The translations under genes were made by a program, and so were the position numbers. Shown piece by piece: positions 1 to 8,307 of a DNA stretch of 64,000 nt. Numbering within the stretch: the stretch's first letter is position 1; every line of letters begins with the position of its first letter. The DNA comes from Vibrio diabolicus (GTDB taxonomy: Bacteria > Pseudomonadota > Gammaproteobacteria > Enterobacterales > Vibrionaceae): positions 248,001 through 312,000 of the forward strand of contig CCKK01000018.1 in the NCBI GenBank assembly GCA_001048675.1, given 5' to 3'. The notes below the pieces were generated by a model. The model worked only from the letters and a program-made list of their open reading frames with translations, ran no database searches and was not told where the DNA came from.

Positions 1-542
1 TGGTTATCGCAATGTTAGCGCTGTTTACCTTTGCGATTGGCCTAAAATGGTTCCCATCTGGCTATGCTTACACGCCAGGTACTATCCCTGATTGGTCAAG
101 CTGGGAGTTCATCAAAAACGTGGGTTACCACGCAGTACTCCCTCTATTCTGTGCAACCATCGTTCAGATCGGCGGCTTCCTCGTCAATATGCGTAACAAC
201 ATGATCAACCTTCTCGCCGAAGACTACATCACGATGGCGAAAGGCAAAGGGCTGAGCGAGAACCGTGTCGTCTTCAATTACGCCGCACGTAACGCGCTAC
301 TTCCAAGTGTAACCGCGCTATCTATGTCTTTGGGTATGGCCATTGGTGGTCAATTGATCATCGAGATGATTTTCAACTACCCAGGTTTAGGCACCGTGCT
401 ACTTAACGCAATTCACGCTCGTGACTACCAAGTACTTCAAGGTCAGTTAATTATCATGACGATGTTCATGCTGTGCTTCAACTTAATGGCTGACATGCTG
501 TACATGATTCTAGACCCTCGCCTACGTACGGGAGGCAAATAA
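1..542 (+). CDS. Chitooligosaccharide ABC transporter permease (DppB-like), 5' end missing
   Basis: This is an inner-membrane permease of the peptide/chitobiose (Dpp/Opp) ABC class, cut by the window start; the frame is open from base 3. The visible part has several hydrophobic helices. It carries the cytoplasmic binding-protein-dependent permease motif (TMAKGKGLSENRV, about bases 231-270) followed by ARNALLPSV, as in DppB/OppB. It ends DPRLRTGGK, typical of the family. The stop at 540-542 lies two bases before the next permease, so the two are co-transcribed. The substrate is inferred from downstream chitobiose phosphorylase and hexosaminidase genes, an order matching the V. cholerae (GlcNAc)2 cluster. 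The periplasmic binding protein would lie upstream, outside the window. Confidence 0.9.
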   Translation, partial: VIAMLALFTFAIGLKWFPSGYAYTPGTIPDWSSWEFIKNVGYHAVLPLFCATIVQIGGFLVNMRNNMINLLAEDYITMAKGKGLSENRVVFNYAARNALLPSVTALSMSLGMAIGGQLIIEMIFNYPGLGTVLLNAIHARDYQVLQGQLIIMTMFMLCFNLMADMLYMILDPRLRTGGK

Positions 543-544
543 TC

Positions 545-1570
545 ATGAAAGAACTATTCAAACTTATTTTAGGTAACTCATTCGCTCGAATCGGTCTTGG
601 TATTGTTACCGTATTCGTATTCGTTGCGATCGCAGCTCCTTTACTTACGAAACATGCGCCAGACAAGCGAACCGGTAATCCACACGAATACCCTAGCTTT
701 GTCGTAAAACAAGCGCAAAATAATCCTGATGGCTGGGTAGCTAAAAATCTAGCAGATGATCGTCGTACGCTGATTATGTCGAAAAAGGCTGATCACGTTC
801 TGGGGACTTCACGTATGGGTCGTGATATTTGGTCACAAGTGGCTTACGGTGCTCGCGTATCGCTGGGTGTCGGCTTTGGTGCTGGCATCATCGTATGTTT
901 CCTAGCAACGGTCATTGGTATCTCGGCAGGTTACTTCGGCGGCAAAGTGGATGACATATTGAGTGCAGCGATGAACATCATGCTGGTAATCCCTCAATAC
1001 CCATTGCTCTTTGTACTGGCAGCCTTTATTGGCGAAGCAGGTCCACTCACCATTGCCTTGATTATCGCTGGTACCTCTTGGGCGTGGGGCGCGCGTGTTG
1101 TCCGTTCTCAAACCATGGCTCTACGCGAGAAAGAGTTTGTGAAAGCCGCTGAAGTATTGGGCGAATCTTCATTCCGCATCATCTTCGTTGAAATTTTACC
1201 AAACCTAATCCCGATTGTCGGTGCAAGCTTCATCGGCTCAGTAATGCTCGCTATCAATACTGAGGCTGTAATCTCGTTCTTGGGCCTGGGCGATGCCAAC
1301 ACCATCAGTTGGGGCATCATGCTCTACAACGTGCAAACCTCATCAGCGATGTTGATTGGCGCATGGTGGGAAGTATTAGCACCTTGTATCGCCTTAACTC
1401 TTTTGGTGACTGGTCTTGCTCTACTTAACTTTGCCGTTGATGAAATTGCTAACCCACAGCTTCGTTCTCACAAAGGCATGAAACGCTGGAAGAAACTGGC
1501 AGAGAAAGACAAGAAAGAGCGCGCGCCTGAAATGGCACCACAAAATGCACTATGGAGCGGAGATAAATAA
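545..1570 (+). CDS. Chitooligosaccharide ABC transporter permease (DppC-like)
   Basis: Second membrane subunit of the importer, 341 aa. It has the DppC plan: a first membrane helix near residues 14-34, an enlarged periplasmic segment to about residue 95, then five more helices. The EAA-type loop that docks on the ATPase is at about 194-220 (KEFVKAAEVLGESSFRI). The C-terminal tail of about 35 residues is lysine-rich and cytoplasmic, longer than in E. coli DppC. The gene starts two bases after the previous stop and ends two bases before the first ATPase gene, indicating tight translational linkage. Family assignment is secure; chitobiose specificity is inferred from neighbours. Confidence 0.92.
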   Translation: MKELFKLILGNSFARIGLGIVTVFVFVAIAAPLLTKHAPDKRTGNPHEYPSFVVKQAQNNPDGWVAKNLADDRRTLIMSKKADHVLGTSRMGRDIWSQVAYGARVSLGVGFGAGIIVCFLATVIGISAGYFGGKVDDILSAAMNIMLVIPQYPLLFVLAAFIGEAGPLTIALIIAGTSWAWGARVVRSQTMALREKEFVKAAEVLGESSFRIIFVEILPNLIPIVGASFIGSVMLAINTEAVISFLGLGDANTISWGIMLYNVQTSSAMLIGAWWEVLAPCIALTLLVTGLALLNFAVDEIANPQLRSHKGMKRWKKLAEKDKKERAPEMAPQNALWSGDK

Positions 1571-1572
1571 TC

Positions 1573-2556
1573 ATGACTGCACCACTAATTTCTATCCGTA
1601 ACCTATGCGTAGATTACATCACAGATGCGGGCGATGTCCGCGCCTGTAACAACGTTAGTTTTGACATTGCGCCTGGTGAAGTCTTTGGCCTGGCTGGTGA
1701 ATCTGGCTGTGGTAAATCCACAGTTGCTTTCTCGCTCATGCGTCTTCATAAGCCGCCAGCATTCATCACTGGTGGTGAGGTCATCTTCAACGGTGAAGAC
1801 ATCATTAAGTACAGCGATGAACGTATGCAATCATTCCGCTGGAGCGAGATGTCGATGGTGTTCCAAAGTGCTATGAACGCATTAAATCCGGTGCTTACGA
1901 TGGAAGAGCAGTTTTGCGATGTCATCATGCGCCACACCAACATGACACGTGAACAAGCGAAAAAGCGCGCCGAAGGTCTGCTGGAAATCGTTGATATTCA
2001 CCCAAGCCGCTTAAATGATTACCCACACCAATTTTCTGGTGGTATGCGCCAGCGCTTAGTCATTGCGATTGCTCTGGCTCTCAATCCAAAGATGATCATC
2101 ATGGATGAGCCAACGACGGCACTCGATGTTGTGGTTCAGCGTGAGATCTTACAAAAAATCTATGCACTGAAAGAAGAGTTCGGCTTCTCGATCCTTTTCA
2201 TTACCCACGACTTGTCACTCATGGTCGAGTTCTCGGATCGAATCGGCATTATGTACTCCGGTGAGTTGATTGAAGTTGCCCCTTCTAAGCAAATTCTGGA
2301 AAGTCCTTACCACCCTTACACCAAAGGTTTGGGTAGCTCTTTCCCTCCACTAACTGGTCCTAAAACCAAATTAACTGGTATTCCAGGCAACCCTTTGAAC
2401 CTATTAGAGATTCCTCAAGGCTGCCGATTCCAAGCTCGCTGCGACCGCGTCCACGAAGCTTGTACACGAGTACCAACTCAGCTGCGTCAAATTGAACCTG
2501 GTCGTTTTTCAAATTGCCACTTATACGGCGACACGATTGCTCAAGCTAAGGTTTAA
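1573..2556 (+). CDS. Chitooligosaccharide ABC transporter ATP-binding protein (DppD-like)
   Basis: Cytoplasmic ATPase, 327 aa. Walker A is GESGCGKS at residues 42-49, the signature FSGGMRQR begins at about 154, and Walker B MIIMDEP at about 174, followed by a THDLSL switch region. The C-terminal oligopeptide-transporter extension contains a cysteine cluster (CRFQARC, then further Cys residues ending in NCHLY), which in Dpp/Opp ATPases can hold an Fe-S cluster. It would pair with the second ATPase gene downstream to energise the two permeases. A 48-bp gap, with a fresh GGAGAG ribosome site, separates it from that gene. Confidence 0.93.
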   Translation: MTAPLISIRNLCVDYITDAGDVRACNNVSFDIAPGEVFGLAGESGCGKSTVAFSLMRLHKPPAFITGGEVIFNGEDIIKYSDERMQSFRWSEMSMVFQSAMNALNPVLTMEEQFCDVIMRHTNMTREQAKKRAEGLLEIVDIHPSRLNDYPHQFSGGMRQRLVIAIALALNPKMIIMDEPTTALDVVVQREILQKIYALKEEFGFSILFITHDLSLMVEFSDRIGIMYSGELIEVAPSKQILESPYHPYTKGLGSSFPPLTGPKTKLTGIPGNPLNLLEIPQGCRFQARCDRVHEACTRVPTQLRQIEPGRFSNCHLYGDTIAQAKV

Positions 2557-2604
2557 CAACAAAAAATAACGCTAGCTAAGAACAAAATTACACTGGAGAG
2601 AATT

Positions 2605-3600
2605 ATGAGCAAACAACTCGGCGAACTGCTGATTGAGGGTAAACATGTCGTTAAGGACTTCCCGTTAAATAGTAACTCAATCAAGCAGTCAAAAATGCGC
2701 GCGATCAACGACGTGTCATTCAAGATGTACAAGAGCCGCGGTTTGTCAGTAGTAGGTGAATCAGGCTCTGGTAAATCTACTACCGCTAAAATGATAGCTA
2801 AAATGTACGCCCCTACCGAGGGTGTGATCGAATACAGAGGTCGTGATATCCAAGATATTACCTCTCGACATGACTTGATGACATACCGTGAAGGCGTACA
2901 AATGGTATGGCAGGACCCATTTGGCTCACTAAACCCTACACACAATATCTTTCACCACATTGCTCGCCCGTTGCTGATCCATAAAAAGATTGCACCAGGC
3001 AACAAAAAGGAACTGGAAGAGCGTGTGTACGACCTACTTGAACAAGTTGGTCTGATTCCGCCAAAAGAAACCGCGCAAAAGTTCCCACATCAGCTGTCTG
3101 GCGGCCAGCGTCAACGTGTAAACCTAGCTCGTAACATCGCTGTAGGTGCAGAAGTGGTATTGGCAGATGAGCCAACATCAATGCTGGACGTGTCAATTCG
3201 TGCTGGTGTTTTGAACTTGATGGAAGAGATGAAGTTCGAGAAACAAATGTCTCTGCTTTACATCACTCACGACATCGCAACGGCGCGCTACATTGCTGAG
3301 GATCTCGCGGTTATGTACGTAGGTCACATGGTTGAATGGGGGGATACTGAGGAAATCATTCACGATCCTCAGCACCCATATACGCAACTCTTGGTATCTG
3401 CTGTGCCTGATCCATCGAAGTCTATCCACGAGAAGCTGAAAGGCAACAAAGGGGAAATCCCACTTTGGACACCGGATTCAGTCGGCTGCCCATTTGCAGG
3501 ACGCTGCGTACACGCAACCGATAAATGTCGCGAACGACTACCAGGCGTCACTCAGCTTTCTGAGAACCACTTTGTTCGCTGTTACTTGTTTGAAGATTAA
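2605..3600 (+). CDS. Chitooligosaccharide ABC transporter ATP-binding protein (DppF-like)
   Basis: Second ATPase of the importer, 331 aa. Walker A GESGSGKS starts at residue 52, the signature LSGGQRQR at about 164 and Walker B VVLADEP at about 184. The C-terminal oligopeptide extension has cysteines (GCPFAGRC and two later). The start is set by the GGAGAG sequence seven bases upstream of the ATG. DppD/DppF-type pairs work as heterodimers, so this gene and the previous one probably form one nucleotide-binding unit. A 62-bp gap separates it from the GH9 gene, with no obvious terminator, so the catabolic genes are probably on the same transcript. Confidence 0.93.
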   Translation: MSKQLGELLIEGKHVVKDFPLNSNSIKQSKMRAINDVSFKMYKSRGLSVVGESGSGKSTTAKMIAKMYAPTEGVIEYRGRDIQDITSRHDLMTYREGVQMVWQDPFGSLNPTHNIFHHIARPLLIHKKIAPGNKKELEERVYDLLEQVGLIPPKETAQKFPHQLSGGQRQRVNLARNIAVGAEVVLADEPTSMLDVSIRAGVLNLMEEMKFEKQMSLLYITHDIATARYIAEDLAVMYVGHMVEWGDTEEIIHDPQHPYTQLLVSAVPDPSKSIHEKLKGNKGEIPLWTPDSVGCPFAGRCVHATDKCRERLPGVTQLSENHFVRCYLFED

Positions 3601-3662
3601 TTATAACGAGGGTCAGGTTCAGCCTGACCCATTCCTGTTTTATCGTTTCCCGGAGACATTGA

Positions 3663-5402
3663 ATGCTGCTACTGACTAACCACATTGGTTATGAACATCT
3701 GGGCCCCAAGAAAGCCATTGTCCAGACCGAACAACCACACTTGTCTTCTTACACTGCTCAATTGATTTGTGCCACTAGCGAGCAAACCGTGGCAACTTTT
3801 GCGGTTGAAGAACAAGGTAAAGTGGCGAACTGGCATCAGGGCTATTTCTACCTCATCGACTTTTCATCTTTCACAGATTCAGGCGACTATTTCCTGCAAG
3901 TGGAAGATACGCGCTCTTCCTCTTTCACCATTAGCGAACATATTCTGTTGGATCAAACTTTGTCGGATGTGATCCACTACTTCAAATCACAACGTTGTGG
4001 TGGGATTTTCGATCAACAAGATCGACAAGTTCCAGTGCTCAACGCCAACCAAACGGTTGATGTGCACGGTGGCTGGTATGACGCATCTGGAGACGTTAGC
4101 AAGTATTTAAGTCATCTTTCATACGCTAATTATTTGAACCCTCAACAAACCCCAATGGTAGTTTGGAACATCCTAAAAGGGCTTTCATTGCTTGAAGGAA
4201 GCGAAGACATTGCAGCTTTCACACGTACACGTCTTATTGAAGAAGCCCTGTTCGGTGCAGACTTCCTTGTTCGTATGCAAAACGAAAAAGGCTTCTTCTA
4301 CATGACGGTCTTTGATAAGTGGAGCAAAGATACCGCGCAACGAGAAATTTGTGCCTACGAAACGCAACTTGGTCACAAATTTGACGACTACCAAGCAGGC
4401 TTTCGACAAGGTGGCGGTGTCGCCATCGCAGCGCTGGCCGCGGCGTCGCGTTTAAGTGTTCACGGCGAATACGATCAACAGAAATACCGCAACGCTGCTG
4501 AAAATGGTTACTGGCACTTAAAAGAGCACAATACGCAGTACCTCAATGATGGTGAAGAAAACATTATCGACGAATATTGTGCGCTACTAGCCAGTGTAGA
4601 ACTGTTTACAGCCACCAAAGAAACTCGCTACTTGGAAGAGAGCCGTTTGTGGGCACAACGCTTAGTTGCTCGCCAAATGAGCGACGAACAGATTCAACAC
4701 TTCTGGTCAGCAAACCAAGACGGCAGTCGTCCATACTTTCACGCTGCCGAAGCAGGTCTACCGGTTATTGCCCTATGCGAATACCTAGCAATTGAAGACG
4801 ACTCCGTACAGACAGAATCGGTAAAACGCATCGTTAACCGAGCGTGTGAGTTTGAGATCAAAATATCGAATAAAGTGACCAACCCATTCGGTTACCCTCG
4901 CCAGTATGTTAAAGGCGTAAATGAGTCAAAACGCGATGCATTTTTTGTCGCACACAACAATGAATCCGGCTATTGGTGGCAAGGCGAGAATGCTCGATTG
5001 GGCTCACTCGCAACCATGGCGTACCTTGCTCAACCGCATATAGCATCGCAAGAAATACAGCAACAACTTTCCGTATTTGCTCAAGATGCATTGAACTGGA
5101 TTGTAGGCTTAAACCCATACGACATGTGCATGCTTGATGGCCATGGTCGTAACAACCCTGATTACCTTCCTCAACATGGTTTCTTCAACGCTAAAGGCGG
5201 TGTGTGTAACGGAATCACTGGCGGCTTTGAAGACGAGGAAGACATCGCATTTAACCCACCAGCACAAAAAGACGACATGTTACAAAACTGGCGCTGGGGC
5301 GAACAATGGATCCCGCATGGCGCTTGGTACTTACTCGCGATAATGAGTCAAGCTCAGCATATTTCTCAGTTGGCAACCTCTAAAAATATTAAGGAACAAT
5401 AA
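3663..5402 (+). CDS. GH9-family exo-beta-glucosaminidase-like enzyme
   Basis: 579 aa, usually annotated endoglucanase-related. It has an N-terminal Ig-like domain (about 1-85) and a GH9 (alpha/alpha)6 barrel. The GH9 catalytic aspartates lie in GGWYDASGD (about residues 134-142) and the probable acid/base glutamate in ESGYWWQGENARLGS (about 437-451). There is no signal peptide, so it acts in the cytoplasm. A Photobacterium GH9 relative from the same gene context is known to be an exo-beta-D-glucosaminidase rather than a cellulase. That fits the glucosamine kinase just downstream: this enzyme would release glucosamine from (partly) deacetylated chitobiose. The exact substrate is inferred. An upstream GGAG supports the start. 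Confidence 0.85.
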   Translation: MLLLTNHIGYEHLGPKKAIVQTEQPHLSSYTAQLICATSEQTVATFAVEEQGKVANWHQGYFYLIDFSSFTDSGDYFLQVEDTRSSSFTISEHILLDQTLSDVIHYFKSQRCGGIFDQQDRQVPVLNANQTVDVHGGWYDASGDVSKYLSHLSYANYLNPQQTPMVVWNILKGLSLLEGSEDIAAFTRTRLIEEALFGADFLVRMQNEKGFFYMTVFDKWSKDTAQREICAYETQLGHKFDDYQAGFRQGGGVAIAALAAASRLSVHGEYDQQKYRNAAENGYWHLKEHNTQYLNDGEENIIDEYCALLASVELFTATKETRYLEESRLWAQRLVARQMSDEQIQHFWSANQDGSRPYFHAAEAGLPVIALCEYLAIEDDSVQTESVKRIVNRACEFEIKISNKVTNPFGYPRQYVKGVNESKRDAFFVAHNNESGYWWQGENARLGSLATMAYLAQPHIASQEIQQQLSVFAQDALNWIVGLNPYDMCMLDGHGRNNPDYLPQHGFFNAKGGVCNGITGGFEDEEDIAFNPPAQKDDMLQNWRWGEQWIPHGAWYLLAIMSQAQHISQLATSKNIKEQ

Positions 5403-5404
5403 TC

Positions 5405-6295
5405 ATGGGGATGTATTTTGTCGGTATCGATGGTGGCGGCACGTCATGTCGAGCCAGGATTAAAGATTCACAAGGTAATTTTCTTGGCGAGGCCAAAAGC
5501 GGCAGCGCCAACATCATGCTAGGCGCTGAAATTGCAATGGCTTCGATTCTTGAATCCATCACTTCGGCGGCCGAACAAGGCGGTCTGACACAACAAGATT
5601 TCGCATCGATGCACGTCGGCTTAGCCCTTGCAGGTGCTGAGCACAAAGCATCTTGGCAAGCCTTCATGTCTCTTCCTCATCCGTTTGCCAATATGACTCT
5701 TAATACTGATGCTTACGGCGCGTGCGTTGGTGCACACAATGGCGAAGATGGCGCAATCATGATCGCAGGAACGGGTTCTTGTGGCATCTATCTTAAAGGA
5801 TTGGAGCAGCACGTTGTCGGTGGTCGCGAATTCCCTATTTCGGATCAAGGTGGCGGCGCAGTGATGGGGCTTCGCCTAGTTCAACAAGTTTTGTTAGCAG
5901 AAGATGGCATCAGAGAGAAAACGCCTCTAGCACAACACGTCATGGCGCATTTCGAAAATGACGTTGATAACGTGGTGGCTTGGTCTAAACAAGCGCTTCC
6001 TCGTGATTATGGCCAGTTTTCTCCTGCAATTTTCCAACATGCAGAACAAGGTGATGCACTAGCAATTGAGATGCTGAAGCAAACTGCAGCTGATATAGAA
6101 ATGTTTCTCGTGGCATTAAACAAGCGCGGCGCAACGCGTATTTGTTTAATGGGCAGCATTGCTGAACGTATTTTACGTTGGCTTTCGCCCCCCGTTCAGC
6201 AATGGGTTGTTGAGCCACAGTTTGACGCGATTGAAGGCGCAATTATGTTTGCAGGTAAACCTGAACATAACCTTTACTCGCTCAGTGCGGCGTAG
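5405..6295 (+). CDS. gspK: Glucosamine kinase (BadF/BadG/BcrA/BcrD ATPase family)
   Basis: Cytoplasmic sugar kinase, 296 aa, of the ASKHA fold. The first phosphate motif is GIDGGGTSCRARI at the N terminus and the second AGTGSCGIYLKG at about residue 120, with a DQGGGAVMGLRL segment downstream. The orthologue in the same position of the Vibrio chitobiose cluster is the ATP-dependent glucosamine-specific kinase GspK, giving glucosamine-6-phosphate. It begins two bases after the GH9 stop, with AAGGA upstream, and is followed nine bases later by the GH20 gene. GlcNAc kinase activity is an alternative, but the pairing with a glucosaminidase favours glucosamine. Confidence 0.85.
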   Translation: MGMYFVGIDGGGTSCRARIKDSQGNFLGEAKSGSANIMLGAEIAMASILESITSAAEQGGLTQQDFASMHVGLALAGAEHKASWQAFMSLPHPFANMTLNTDAYGACVGAHNGEDGAIMIAGTGSCGIYLKGLEQHVVGGREFPISDQGGGAVMGLRLVQQVLLAEDGIREKTPLAQHVMAHFENDVDNVVAWSKQALPRDYGQFSPAIFQHAEQGDALAIEMLKQTAADIEMFLVALNKRGATRICLMGSIAERILRWLSPPVQQWVVEPQFDAIEGAIMFAGKPEHNLYSLSAA

Positions 6296-6303
6296 GAGTA
6301 GAT

Positions 6304-8223
6304 ATGGAATATCGTGTTGATCTCGTCGTCCTATCAGAACAAAAGCAAAACTGCCGTTTCGGACTGACTTTCCATAACTTGAGCGATCAAGATCTCCACA
6401 ATTGGAGCCTGATTTTTGCTTTTGATCGCTACATTCTGCCAGATAGTATTTCGAATGGTCAGCTCAAGCAAATTGGCAGCTACTGCACCCTCAAACCAGA
6501 AGGGTTGGTGCTGGCAGCTAACCATCATTTTTACTGCGAGTTCAGTATTGGTTCGAATCCATTCCGTTACTATTCTGATGGATTCAATGAAGCCTTGGTC
6601 AACTTTGAAGTCAACGGCAACCTTCAGCGAGCTCAAGTCGATGTCACGCCGATCGTATTGGCTTCACCGTACCGTGAACGTAGTGAGATCTCTTCCAGCT
6701 TGACGCATGCGCAGCCTTTATTGCCAAAACCAAACCATATAGAGGTCAGTGAACACTGCTTTAGCTTTAATCATCACGCTGGCGTTGCGGTTTATTCAAA
6801 CCTAGCCAATTCAGCCAAAGAATGGTTACTTGAAGAGCTTAAGCGCATTCATCAATTTGAGTTCGCATCAAACAATGGCAGTCAGATCATCTTCAAAGGC
6901 AACCCAACCTTGGATGAAGGCGCTTACAAACTGAAGGCAGCAGAAGAGTCGATCAAAATTGAAGCAGGATCTTCGTCTGGCTTTACCCATGCTTGTGCAA
7001 CGTTATTGCAACTGATCAAAGTTGGCGATCAACCGAATTCCATGGAAGTGGTTTGCTGTTCAATCAAAGACAGACCGCGTTTTCGTTATCGTGGAATGAT
7101 GCTGGACTGCGCACGCCATTTTCACTCCGTTGAGCAAGTCAAACGTTTGATCAACCAGTTGGCTCACTACAAGTTCAATACATTCCATTGGCACCTTACC
7201 GATGATGAAGGTTGGCGAATTGAGATCAAATCATTGCCTCAACTAACCGATATTGGCGCATGGCGTGGGTTGGATGAAACCAATGAGCCACAGTACACGC
7301 ACCTTGCTGAACGTTACGGCGGTTTTTACACTCAAGAAGACATCAAAGACGTGGTTGCCTTTGCTTCTAAACGAGGCATCACTGTTATCCCTGAAATCGA
7401 TGTACCAGGCCACTGCCGAGCTGCCATCAAGTCGTTACCACACCTATTGGTAGAAGCAGAAGACACCACCGAATACCGCAGTATTCAGCATTACAACGAC
7501 AACGTCATTAACCCTGCTCTTCCGGGAAGTTATGAGTTTATCGACAAAGTGTTGGAAGAAGTCTCCGCGCTGTTCCCTGCGCCTTATGTTCATATCGGTG
7601 CAGATGAAGTACCTAACGGCGTATGGTCAAAAAGCCCAGCATGCCAAGCACTAATGGAACAACTGGGTTACAGCGACTACAAAGAGTTACAAGGGCACTT
7701 CTTGCGTCATGCAGAAGACAAACTGCGCAAACTTGGCAAGCGCATGCTGGGTTGGGAAGAAGCACAGCATGGCGACAAAGTCAGCAAAGACACAGTGATC
7801 TATTCGTGGTTAAGCGAAGAAGCGGCGTTGAACTGCGCGCGCCAAGGTTTCGATGTGGTGCTACAACCGGCACAAACCACCTACCTAGATATGACCCAAG
7901 ATTACGCACCTGAAGAACCGGGCGTGGATTGGGCTAACCCGTTGCCGCTAGAAAAAGCTTACAACTATGAACCACTCGCTGAAGTGCCAGCCGACGATCC
8001 AATACGTAAACGCATTTGGGGCATTCAAACAGCATTGTGGTGCGAAATCATCAACAACCAGTCTCGTATGGACTACATGGTCTTCCCGCGCTTAACCGCA
8101 ATGGCAGAAGCATGTTGGACAGACAAACAACACCGAGACTGGACCGACTATTTATCACGTTTGAAAGGACACCTACCGCTGCTTGATTTGCAGGGAGTGA
8201 ATTACCGTAAACCGTGGAAGTAA
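6304..8223 (+). CDS. Beta-N-acetylhexosaminidase, GH20
   Basis: 639 aa. An N-terminal CHB/HEX-type beta domain is followed by the GH20 barrel with FHWHLTDDEGWRIEIK and the catalytic pair Asp434-Glu435 in HIGADEV. Conserved aromatic residues such as YSWLS line the expected subsite. No signal peptide is visible, so it probably works in the cytoplasm on imported GlcNAc oligomers or their aryl/thio analogues, as described for the intracellular Vibrio enzyme. It starts after GGAG with five bases of spacing and lies nine bases after gspK. A small GC-rich hairpin (8270-8283) sits in the 84-bp gap that follows. Length and motifs are normal. Confidence 0.93.
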   Translation: MEYRVDLVVLSEQKQNCRFGLTFHNLSDQDLHNWSLIFAFDRYILPDSISNGQLKQIGSYCTLKPEGLVLAANHHFYCEFSIGSNPFRYYSDGFNEALVNFEVNGNLQRAQVDVTPIVLASPYRERSEISSSLTHAQPLLPKPNHIEVSEHCFSFNHHAGVAVYSNLANSAKEWLLEELKRIHQFEFASNNGSQIIFKGNPTLDEGAYKLKAAEESIKIEAGSSSGFTHACATLLQLIKVGDQPNSMEVVCCSIKDRPRFRYRGMMLDCARHFHSVEQVKRLINQLAHYKFNTFHWHLTDDEGWRIEIKSLPQLTDIGAWRGLDETNEPQYTHLAERYGGFYTQEDIKDVVAFASKRGITVIPEIDVPGHCRAAIKSLPHLLVEAEDTTEYRSIQHYNDNVINPALPGSYEFIDKVLEEVSALFPAPYVHIGADEVPNGVWSKSPACQALMEQLGYSDYKELQGHFLRHAEDKLRKLGKRMLGWEEAQHGDKVSKDTVIYSWLSEEAALNCARQGFDVVLQPAQTTYLDMTQDYAPEEPGVDWANPLPLEKAYNYEPLAEVPADDPIRKRIWGIQTALWCEIINNQSRMDYMVFPRLTAMAEACWTDKQHRDWTDYLSRLKGHLPLLDLQGVNYRKPWK

Positions 8224-8307
8224 TACAGAGCTGATGTAGAAGCATCACGCTTGAAGAGTTTTTAAATTTTGGCTGCAGACGCAGCTTTGTAAAAAGGAAA
8301 GACACAA